From: Natronospiraceae bacterium
Lineage (GTDB): Bacteria; Pseudomonadota; Gammaproteobacteria; Natronospirales; Natronospiraceae
DNA: 56,692 nt
NCBI GenBank assembly: GCA_007133205.1
Contig: SLND01000018.1
Span: 1-56,692 of the forward strand
Reading direction: 5' to 3'
The notes beneath the pieces are model-generated. The model worked only from the letters and a program-made list of their open reading frames with translations, did not search any database and was not told the DNA's origin. Position numbers and translations under genes: made by a program. Positions 25,378 through 32,111 of this stretch are shown here, one piece after another. Position 1 is the stretch's first letter; each line of letters opens with the position of its first letter.

Positions 25378-25390
25378 GTACCCCGGGTAC
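25378..25390. promoter_or_regulatory. Short palindrome in the msrA/NRAMP-like divergent gap
   Basis: GTACCCCGGGTAC is a perfect palindrome (6-bp arms, one-base centre) between two divergent genes 147 bases apart. It may be an operator; no regulator is identifiable. Confidence 0.25.
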
Positions 25391-25477
25391 TTTACTATCC
25401 TTGGGGGAGTGGCCGCATATCCCTGGTCGTAGGGCCTGCGGTACAATCGCAGGGATGCACCAGTACGGGAGAAGGTC

Positions 25478-25954
25478 ATGGCTGAGCGCAAGGCCACATT
25501 CGGAGCGGGCTGTTTCTGGGGCGTCGAGGCACGCTTTCGGGAAGTGCCGGGGGTAATCGATACCCGGGTCGGTTACCTTGGTGGCGATATGGAAAACCCC
25601 AGCTATGAAGATGTCTGCAGCGGCAGGACCGGCCACGCAGAAGTAGTGGAAATCGTCTATGATTCAGACAGGGTCGGATTTGAAGAGCTGCTGGACATAT
25701 TCTGGGACATGCATGACCCGACACAGGAAAATCGCCAGGGCCCCGATGTGGGCACGCAGTATCGATCGGCGATCTTCTGGCACGATGAGGAGCAGAAGCG
25801 AATTGCCGAGGAGTCCAGGGTCCGCCGGGAGGCGTCCGGACAATACAGCAGGCCGATCGTGACCGAAATCACGCCGGCCAGTACCTTTTACGAGGCCGAG
25901 GAATACCATCAGCGCTATCTGGAAAAACGTGGAATGTCCAGTTGCGCCATCTGA
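25478..25954 (+). CDS. msrA: Peptide-methionine (S)-S-oxide reductase MsrA
   Basis: 158 residues, the short MsrA form. Catalytic Cys12 lies in [10 protein letters not shown]; further conserved blocks are [49 protein letters not shown] and [16 protein letters not shown]-terminal Cys (MSSCAI) can act as the resolving residue. It reduces methionine-S-sulfoxide in proteins with thioredoxin. No signal peptide, so cytosolic. The gene follows an AGAAGG site and is divergent from the NRAMP-like gene. Confidence 0.95.
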   Translation: MAERKATFGAGCFWGVEARFREVPGVIDTRVGYLGGDMENPSYEDVCSGRTGHAEVVEIVYDSDRVGFEELLDIFWDMHDPTQENRQGPDVGTQYRSAIFWHDEEQKRIAEESRVRREASGQYSRPIVTEITPASTFYEAEEYHQRYLEKRGMSSCAI

Positions 25955-25972
25955 GAGTGGCCGGGATCGCGT

Positions 25973-26009
25973 CCCACGGATGCGACCAAGCCCCACGGAT
26001 GCGAGCAAG
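25973..26009. repeat. Two-copy 18-bp tandem repeat
   Basis: CCCACGGATGCGACCAAG is repeated as CCCACGGATGCGAGCAAG with a 19-base period and one mismatch, between msrA and the second PilZ gene. The second copy runs up to the ribosome binding site region of the PilZ gene. Confidence 0.7.
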
Positions 26010-26023
26010 CAAGGGGAAGGGCG

Positions 26024-26428
26024 ATGACTGAAGCTCATCAAGGACAGACCAGGGCCAGGGATCGGAGGGTCTTCGGCAGGATTGATACAGAACACCCGGT
26101 AAAGGTTCTCGACAGACAGGGTGTTGCTCATCCCGCTCTCGCTCTCGACATTTCCCTCACGGGCCTCCAGCTTCTATGCAGCCATGTCACCACGCGTGCG
26201 CTCCTGCCGCCCGACGCGATGTCCGGCCGACCTCGGGGCGAGAGTCTGCGAGTCCAGATGCAGCTTCCCCTGAAGAACGGTCGTTTCTCCCAGGTGGATG
26301 CCCGCTGCCGGGTCGTGGATGTCCGCAGGCATGATCCGGACCGTTTCCGGATCGGCGTGCGGTATATCTGGTTTGAAAACTACACCTACGACGACCTGGA
26401 GAAGTTCATAGACGACTGGCTGGGCTAA
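26024..26428 (+). CDS. PilZ-domain protein (c-di-GMP binding)
   Basis: 134 residues, one PilZ domain. The R-x3-R motif is RRVFGRI near the N-terminus, and the second motif is D-x-S-x2-G in ALDISLTGLQLLC. A RFRIGVRYI strand and a C-terminal helix (YDDLEKFIDDWL) finish the barrel. The ATG follows AGGGGAAGGG. It is not close in sequence to the other PilZ protein in the window (20.3 kb). Ends in a clear intrinsic terminator, so it forms its own unit or ends the msrA unit. No neighbouring target is identifiable. Confidence 0.85.
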   Translation: MTEAHQGQTRARDRRVFGRIDTEHPVKVLDRQGVAHPALALDISLTGLQLLCSHVTTRALLPPDAMSGRPRGESLRVQMQLPLKNGRFSQVDARCRVVDVRRHDPDRFRIGVRYIWFENYTYDDLEKFIDDWLG

Positions 26429-26494
26429 CACGATTTCCGAATTCCACGGATCACTGCTCGCCACGAGTTCGTTGTCGACTACGGACCAACTGTA

Positions 26495-26515
26495 GCCGCC
26501 CACGGGCGGTTTTTT
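26495..26515 (+). terminator. Rho-independent terminator after the PilZ gene
   Basis: GCCGCC and GGCGGT pair around CACG, followed by a run of six T. Classical intrinsic terminator 66 bases after the PilZ stop, in front of the M13 peptidase gene. Confidence 0.75.
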
Positions 26516-26547
26516 GATTTTCCGTTTCATTTGAATGAGGGGAAGGC

Positions 26548-28605
26548 ATGACTAGATATCTTCTGATGTTGTTGAGTACAGGCCTGGTTCTTGCCGCCTG
26601 TGCCCAGGACGAAGACCGCGAGGCAATACCCGAGGCGGATCCGGAACCTGAACTGGGTGTGAACCTGGACAATCTCGATCGGGACGTGCGACCACAGGAC
26701 GATCTCTTCCGTTTCGTCAATGGTGGTTGGCTGGAGCGGACCGAGATACCGGGAGACCGTTCCCGCTGGGGAGCCTTCGATGAGCTCAACCAGGAAGCAG
26801 AAGAGAACCTCCGCGAGATCGTGGAAGAGGTGTCCGAAAAGGAAGGCGTCGAGGAAGGCTCGCCGGAACAGATGATCCGGGACTTCTACCTGAGTTTCAT
26901 GGACGAGGATACTGTGGAAGAGGCTGGAACGGAGCCGATCGAGGACCTGCTGGCGGAAATCGCCGATATTGACGAACGAGATGCGATCCCCGGGACCCTC
27001 GCCACCCTGCAGAAACGCAACGTGACCGGACCTTTCAGTTTCTTCGTGTCCCAGGATCCGCAGGACAGTGAACGTTATATAAGCATGTTGACGCAGTCCG
27101 GTCTGGGGCTGCCGGATCGGGACTATTATCACGATGACGGCGAGTCTGCCGAGCAGATCCGGAAAGCCTATGAGCAGCATGTCGCCCGCATGCTCGACCT
27201 GATCGATTACGATTCCCCGGAGGAGCATGCCGAACGCATCATGGCATTCGAGACCGAGGTGGCTGACAGCCACTGGACCCGCGCCCGGAACCGGGACCGG
27301 GTGGCCACCTACAATCTCAAGACCCTGGACGAGCTCCGGGAACTGGCGCCCGCCTTTGACTGGGATGCCTATATCGGCGCGACCGGCGCCGAGGACATAG
27401 AGGAGATTGTGGTACGCCAGCCCGACCACATGACCACGGCCGGTGAGATTCTGGAAGACATGGAGCTGGATCTGCTGCGCGCCTACCTGAGCTGGCATGT
27501 GGTACGCAATTATGCCTCCCTGCTTTCCTCGGAATTTGATGAGGCGCATTTCGATTTCTATAGCCGCACCCTGCAGGGCGTTGAAGAGCAACGGCCCCGC
27601 TGGGAGCGTGCCATCAATACCCTGAACACGGTCGTCGGTTTCCAGCTCGGCAAGCTCTACGTCGAGCGTCACTTCGAGGAGGATGCCCGGGAGCAGATGG
27701 CGGAACTGGTTGATAATGTCACCGCCGCCTTCGAAGTGACCTTGCGGGAAAACCCGTGGATGAGTGACGAAACCCGCGAGGAAGCCCTGGAAAAGCTGAG
27801 CTCCTTCAACACCAAGATTGGACATCCGGATGAAGGCGACTGGCGGGACTACGACGGTCTCGATATCGATGCGTCCGAACTGGTGGGCAACTACATGCGG
27901 TCGCGGGCATTCGAGTACGAACGGATGATCGGGCGTCTTGGAGAGGAAGTCGATCGTGGCGAGTGGTTCATGACGCCGCAGACAGTCAATGCCTACTATG
28001 CCCCGAGCATGAACGAGATCGTCTTCCCGGCTGCCATTCTCCAGCCGCCCTTCTTCGACCCGGATGCCGACAAGGCGGTCAATTATGGCGGCATCGGCGC
28101 AGTGATCGGCCACGAAATCAGTCATGGTTTTGATGATCAGGGCCGGCAGATGGATGCGGACGGCAACCTGCGGGACTGGTGGTCCGAAGGTTCGGAAGAA
28201 GAGTTCAGTGACCGTGCCCAGGTGCTGATCGATCAGTTCAGTACCTATGAGCCGCTGGAAGGCATGAATATCGATGGTGAGGTCACCCAGGGGGAAAACA
28301 TTGCCGATCACGGTGGCTTGCGGGTGGCGCACCGTGCCTATCGCAAGGCACTTGACGGTGCGGAAGCCCCGGAAATTGAGGGTTTCACCGGTGACCAGAG
28401 ATTCTTCCTCGGCTGGGGTCAGGTCTGGCGTACCCTGTATCGTGACGAGGCCTTGCAGCAACACCTGCAGACGGCCCCTCACTCCCCGGGTGAGTACCGG
28501 GTCAACGGCACGGTGGTCAACATGCAGTCCTTCTATGACGCTTTCGACGTCAGCGAGGGAGATGATCTCTATCTCCCGGAAGCCGAGCGTGCCGATATCT
28601 GGTAA
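26548..28605 (+). CDS. M13-family (neprilysin-like) zinc metallopeptidase lipoprotein
   Basis: 685 residues. Lipoprotein signal MTRYLLMLLSTGLVLAAC with lipobox LAAC. Zinc motif H522-E-I-S-H in IGHEISHGFDDQG, third ligand and Asp in QGENIADHGGL, substrate block NAYYAPSMNEIVFPAAILQPPFF, and the C-terminal M13 end region HSPGEYRVNGTVVNMQSFYDAF. N-terminal half is the helical M13 cap domain. It should cleave peptides in the periplasm while anchored to a membrane. The mature protein is very acidic, in line with a salt-adapted host. GAGGGGAAGG precedes the ATG and a strong terminator follows. Confidence 0.92.
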   Translation: MTRYLLMLLSTGLVLAACAQDEDREAIPEADPEPELGVNLDNLDRDVRPQDDLFRFVNGGWLERTEIPGDRSRWGAFDELNQEAEENLREIVEEVSEKEGVEEGSPEQMIRDFYLSFMDEDTVEEAGTEPIEDLLAEIADIDERDAIPGTLATLQKRNVTGPFSFFVSQDPQDSERYISMLTQSGLGLPDRDYYHDDGESAEQIRKAYEQHVARMLDLIDYDSPEEHAERIMAFETEVADSHWTRARNRDRVATYNLKTLDELRELAPAFDWDAYIGATGAEDIEEIVVRQPDHMTTAGEILEDMELDLLRAYLSWHVVRNYASLLSSEFDEAHFDFYSRTLQGVEEQRPRWERAINTLNTVVGFQLGKLYVERHFEEDAREQMAELVDNVTAAFEVTLRENPWMSDETREEALEKLSSFNTKIGHPDEGDWRDYDGLDIDASELVGNYMRSRAFEYERMIGRLGEEVDRGEWFMTPQTVNAYYAPSMNEIVFPAAILQPPFFDPDADKAVNYGGIGAVIGHEISHGFDDQGRQMDADGNLRDWWSEGSEEEFSDRAQVLIDQFSTYEPLEGMNIDGEVTQGENIADHGGLRVAHRAYRKALDGAEAPEIEGFTGDQRFFLGWGQVWRTLYRDEALQQHLQTAPHSPGEYRVNGTVVNMQSFYDAFDVSEGDDLYLPEAERADIW

Positions 28606-28630
28606 GCGCTGAGCAGCATTCCTGAACGCG

Positions 28631-28660
28631 AAGGCCGGCCCCCAACGGGGCCGGCCTTTC
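28631..28660. terminator. Bidirectional terminator between M13 peptidase and the solute-binding lipoprotein
   Basis: AAGGCCGGCCCC and GGGGCCGGCCTT pair perfectly around a CAA loop, followed by TTCTG on the plus strand; an outer CCTGAA/TTCAGG pair extends the stem. Sits between two convergent genes. Confidence 0.8.
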
Positions 28661-28690
28661 TGATTCAGGGTTCATGCTGCCGATGCCGGC

Positions 28691-29539
28691 CTATTCCATC
28701 GCCGGCGTGTACCGCTCCAGAATCCGTTCCTTGGTCCCGTCCTCCCTCAGCTCCGCCAGTGCCCCGTCGAAACGCTCACGGATATCCGAATCCACGGATT
28801 CGAGGCTGAACATCAGGCTCACCGTGCCCTGTCGTACGGGATCGCCCAGGGCGCTGATTTCCCCTTCGATCCCGAGGCGGCGCTGGATGGAGTTGATCAC
28901 GAAGGGATCGGCGAGAAAACCACCCAGATCGTGGTCGATCAGGCGCATGAGATTGATTTCGGTCAGGCGTGCATTAATGATCAGGTCACGGTACTCCTCC
29001 TTGTTGAGGACTTCCTCGACCTCGTCGCCGTAGACAAAGCCTTCGGTAACCCCGATCCGCCGCTCGGCTCGCAACATATCTTCCAGCGTCCGTCCCTTCA
29101 GGTCGGCCTGTTCCGCCGCGCGAACCCAGAGATTCACGTATTCTTCACGATAGGGTTCACTGAAATGGGCGTATTCCTTGCGCGCTTCGCTGACGGTCGC
29201 CCCCGGGACGATATCCACGTCGCCCTCCCGGACCATGCTCAGCAGACGGGCGAAATTGGCCTGCCTGTATTCAATTTCACAGTCGATCTTTTCGGCGGCG
29301 GCTTCAACCAGTTCGATATCCAGGCCGCTTACCTGTCCCCTCGGATCGAGGTAGTGGTAGGGCTCCCAGGGATCCCATCCCAGGGTCAGCTGGCAGTCGG
29401 GCGTTTCCTCGACCGCCGCGTCTTCCTCTTCCGGAGGCGGCGGGTCCCGGTCGTTGTCATCTTCCGGTGGTTCGCAGGCAAGGAGCATGACCAGGACGAG
29501 CAACCAGCCAAGCCAGAGCAAGGTCTTGTATTGATTCAT
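28691..29539 (-). CDS. Periplasmic solute-binding lipoprotein (SBP family 3)
   Basis: 282 residues from the ATG at 29539, which has AGGGGG at proper spacing; the track GTG at 29545 is within that site. Lipoprotein signal with lipobox MLLAC, then an acidic proline-rich linker (PPEDDNDRDPPPPEEED), then a type-3 solute-binding fold: GWDPWEPYHYLDPRGQVSGLDIELVEAAAEKI, DIVPGATVSEARKEYAHFSEPY, IGVTEGFVYGDE. This family binds amino acids or similar small ligands for ABC importers or sensors. No permease or ATPase gene is nearby, so it may be an orphan receptor. Substrate unknown. Confidence 0.85.
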   Translation of the reverse strand: MNQYKTLLWLGWLLVLVMLLACEPPEDDNDRDPPPPEEEDAAVEETPDCQLTLGWDPWEPYHYLDPRGQVSGLDIELVEAAAEKIDCEIEYRQANFARLLSMVREGDVDIVPGATVSEARKEYAHFSEPYREEYVNLWVRAAEQADLKGRTLEDMLRAERRIGVTEGFVYGDEVEEVLNKEEYRDLIINARLTEINLMRLIDHDLGGFLADPFVINSIQRRLGIEGEISALGDPVRQGTVSLMFSLESVDSDIRERFDGALAELREDGTKERILERYTPAME

Positions 29540-29634
29540 GATCACCCCCTGCGCGATGCGCTGCGATTTGCTTGTCGGTGCTTACCCCAAGCTTAGTCGC
29601 CGGGCGCCATGGAGCAAGGAATATCGGCGTTCAG

Positions 29635-30753
29635 TCAGCCGATTTCGCCTGCATCGATCACGGCGAAGCTCATCTCCTCGCGGTCGTGATACAGATGTCG
29701 CGCGCGAATCCGCAGGCCGGGGCGCTGTGGGCGGATTCCCGCCTCCAGACGCTCGCTGAGCTCCCGCACACCCTGGTAGCGCCGTTTCATGGGCAACTTC
29801 AGGTTGAACAGCGCATGGCGGGCCCAGCCCCGGCTCAGCCAGTGGATCATGCGATCAGCGACCCGGGCGGGTTTGTCGACGATATCGCAGACCAGCCAGT
29901 CAACAGGCTCCGGGGGCGTCCAGGTGAAGCCGTCGGCACGCACATGGTGCAAGCCTGGGTGATCTGCAATTCCGCCATCCATCGGCCCATGATCCACGGC
30001 GGTGACTTCCAGTCCGCGGTCAATGAGGTGCCGGCTCCAGCCACCGGGTGCCGCGCCCAGATCGACCGCGTGCATCCCCGGTTGAAGCAGCCGTTCTCGT
30101 TCCTCTTCGCTCATCAGGGTCAACACTGCTTCCTCCAGCTTCAGCAGTGATCGGCTGGGAGCGCCGCGGGGCAAGCGCAGGCGGGGGATGCCCATCGGCC
30201 AGACCGGCTCGGCCCGGGGCAGGAACCAGCCGATCGCCACCTGGGAGGAATCCGGGAAGAAAAGGCTCAGGCGCGGGCCCACTGCACCATCCCCGATACG
30301 GTCTTCTGCCTTCAGGGCCCGCTCCAGATGCGGGCGGAAACCCCGCAGGAAGCGCGTCAGCGACTTGCCTTCATTGGTGTCGGGGTGGGCCAGTTCGACC
30401 CCGGCGAAACGCACGCCGGGCGGGAGATGGGCGAGGATCGGTGCCACACGGTCAGCGGCACTCAGTCCCGTCTGCCAGTGGCATTCGTAGTACACGCGGC
30501 GGGCGAACAGCGGTGCCTCACTCACCAGTTCCGACAGCCGGGGGGCGGCCTCGGGCAGGCTCAGTCGCAGACGGACATAGCCGGATCCGGCGGCAGCGAT
30601 CGGATAGACCTCAGCCGGGCCGGACTCAGAAGCGCGCGTGGCCAGCTCCGCTGCAAGATCCTTTTCGAAGCCCGCCCGAGTGAGGCCCAGCAGGCCCGAG
30701 GGTGGCCAGGCGCGCAGCAGCGACTGCTCATCGCACTCTGCTCGCCCGTTCAT
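29635..30753 (-). CDS. rlmM: 23S rRNA (cytidine-2498-2'-O) methyltransferase RlmM
   Basis: 372 residues, close to the usual length. N-terminal THUMP-like part, then the SAM-dependent RrmJ-fold domain: PSRSLLKLEEAVLTL (catalytic Lys), AVDLGAAPGGWSRHLIDRG (SAM loop), LVCDIVDKPARVADRM (catalytic Asp), LFNLKLPMKRRYQG (second Lys). It methylates the ribose of C2498 in the peptidyl transferase region of 23S rRNA. Found across gammaproteobacteria, which supports the host assignment. Transcribed divergently from the small thioredoxin-like gene. Confidence 0.93.
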   Translation of the reverse strand: MNGRAECDEQSLLRAWPPSGLLGLTRAGFEKDLAAELATRASESGPAEVYPIAAAGSGYVRLRLSLPEAAPRLSELVSEAPLFARRVYYECHWQTGLSAADRVAPILAHLPPGVRFAGVELAHPDTNEGKSLTRFLRGFRPHLERALKAEDRIGDGAVGPRLSLFFPDSSQVAIGWFLPRAEPVWPMGIPRLRLPRGAPSRSLLKLEEAVLTLMSEEERERLLQPGMHAVDLGAAPGGWSRHLIDRGLEVTAVDHGPMDGGIADHPGLHHVRADGFTWTPPEPVDWLVCDIVDKPARVADRMIHWLSRGWARHALFNLKLPMKRRYQGVRELSERLEAGIRPQRPGLRIRARHLYHDREEMSFAVIDAGEIG

Positions 30754-30802
30754 TTCAGTCGGCCTCCCATGAAATCCTGCGCCGCTGGATGCTGGTGCTG
30801 GT

Positions 30803-30808
30803 TATAAT
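30803..30808 (+). promoter_or_regulatory. Consensus -10 element before the thioredoxin-fold gene
   Basis: A perfect TATAAT lies 28 bases ahead of the start codon at 30836, within the 82-base gap between divergent genes. The -35 region (about CGCCGC) is poor, so activity may need an activator. Confidence 0.45.
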
Positions 30809-30835
30809 AGTCCCTGTCGTCGAAATGACAGGGGA

Positions 30836-31240
30836 ATGCCGGTGAATCATCGCAAGATAACACTCGTAAGTCTGCTGGTGCTGATTGCAGCGGTGATCGG
30901 CATGGGGTACTGGCTGCTCCCATCCGGATTTGATACCGATCTCGATCGGGTCGGCCAGGGACGACCGGCCGTCGTACTGGTCCATGATCACAACTATGTG
31001 GAAAGTGTTGAATTGATGGAAGCGGTGGATCGCGAACGCGGGGCCTGGGAAGAAGACGTGGATTTTCTGGTCGCCGATGTGCATCGGGAGGAGGGTCGCG
31101 ATTTCACTGATCGTCATGGTGTGAGTGCCGTCACTCTGCTGGCCTTTGATGGCGAAGGTGAGCGGATCGGGATTCACACCGGCCGTGCGGATGTGGGTGC
31201 CGTGCGCAACTGGCTGGATGAGAAGTTTGGTCCTCAATGA
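30836..31240 (+). CDS. Membrane-anchored thioredoxin-fold protein without CxxC, uncharacterised
   Basis: 134 residues; the ATG at 30836 is adjacent to the AGGGG sequence, so the in-frame GTG at 30842 may be the true start. One N-terminal membrane helix (ITLVSLLVLIAAVIGMGYWLL) then a domain with thioredoxin-like order: RPAVVLVHDHNYVESVELMEAV, DVDFLVADVHREEGRDFTDRHGVSAVTLLAFDGEGERI, TGRADVGAVRNWLDEKFG. The CxxC motif site reads DHNYVES, so it cannot do redox chemistry. The domain should face the periplasm. Function unknown. Confidence 0.65.
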   Translation: MPVNHRKITLVSLLVLIAAVIGMGYWLLPSGFDTDLDRVGQGRPAVVLVHDHNYVESVELMEAVDRERGAWEEDVDFLVADVHREEGRDFTDRHGVSAVTLLAFDGEGERIGIHTGRADVGAVRNWLDEKFGPQ

Positions 31241-31295
31241 CCTCCCGCGCCGGATGCCGGCTCTGACCGAGGCCAGTGCCCCCTTGCTCAGGGCT

Positions 31296-31988
31296 TCACC
31301 AGAAATGACGGGTGAAGAACAGCGACACACTGCGTCCGTCAGCACCGCTGGCATAGCGTGCGCCCAGACCCCCGTCGTCCGGCAATGCCATGCGCAGTTC
31401 CAGGTATTCCCAGCGCCCTGCCCGCCAGTCCAGACTGCGGTCGGTGCGGCCATTGTCCTCCACCCGTTCCTCGCCGTCGTAACGACGCCACTCACTCCCG
31501 GCCGCCAGGGCCACCGCGCCCAGGTCCAGGTCCAGGCCCAGGGTGGCGAGTGACTCGTATTGCGTGATGTTCAGATCGTCGCCCCCCAGGCGCCCGCTCA
31601 GGTTCTGCCAGGTGTAGCGCGCCTTCCAGCGCAGGGCGAGACTGGAATCCCGGGGATGTCGGCCACCACCCCCGATGCCCAGCAACTGGCCACTCAGGCG
31701 CGGGGTGTTGGCCTCATCGGGAGCCCGCCAGCGGGTAGAAAGAAAGCCAAGCCGCAGATCCCCATGGAACCAGGGCCCGACACTCTCCCGGATACTTACC
31801 TCGAAGCCCTGTTGGCTCAGTTCACGGGACTCGCCATCGACCTCCGGGGATAGCTGTTCGGAGCTCAGCCGGGCCTCGTAGTCGAGCAGCTGACCGCGGT
31901 CAATGGCATGTGCCGGCGCCGCGAGGAGACCGGCAAGCAGGGCCCATGCCGCCAGCTGACTTCTTCTTGCCGCCCGGGTATCCCGCAT
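31296..31988 (-). CDS. Putative outer-membrane beta-barrel protein, uncharacterised
   Basis: The track ORF runs to 32903 through the antisense of the CHASE2 kinase gene; the ATG at 31988 begins a proper signal peptide (RRSQLAAWALLAGLLAAPAHA), giving 230 residues. The mature part has alternating strands typical of outer-membrane barrels (SLALRWKARYTWQNLSG, TLGLDLDLGAVALAAGSEWRRYD, WEYLELRMALPD) and ends with a Phe-Trp (FFTRHFW), the C-terminal aromatic signature for the Bam machinery. No named family recognised. Divergent from the CHASE2 kinase gene, so the two may be co-regulated. Confidence 0.68.
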   Translation of the reverse strand: MRDTRAARRSQLAAWALLAGLLAAPAHAIDRGQLLDYEARLSSEQLSPEVDGESRELSQQGFEVSIRESVGPWFHGDLRLGFLSTRWRAPDEANTPRLSGQLLGIGGGGRHPRDSSLALRWKARYTWQNLSGRLGGDDLNITQYESLATLGLDLDLGAVALAAGSEWRRYDGEERVEDNGRTDRSLDWRAGRWEYLELRMALPDDGGLGARYASGADGRSVSLFFTRHFW

Positions 31989-31992
31989 AAAT

Positions 31993-32022
31993 GTGACTCG
32001 ACTCTGATCTTCACAGTAATAT
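31993..32022 (+). promoter_or_regulatory. Candidate promoter before the CHASE2 kinase gene
   Basis: GTGACT and TAATAT with an 18-base spacer on the plus strand. The same AT-rich core reads TATATT on the minus strand, so overlapping divergent promoters for the kinase and the barrel protein are possible. Confidence 0.3.
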
Positions 32023-32111
32023 ACCAGTGCGGGCCTGGTGCCATGCTCCCGTAACCTTTGGGTTGCGGGCGGGTGGGATTGCAACCAGGCCGCAGGCGGG
32101 AGGGGCAAGTT

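Noticed and set aside
26527-28482. 651-residue minus-strand ORF opposite the M13 peptidase
   Set aside because: The plus strand has a full M13 peptidase with all motifs; the antisense ORF has no family pattern and is a by-product of high-GC codon bias.
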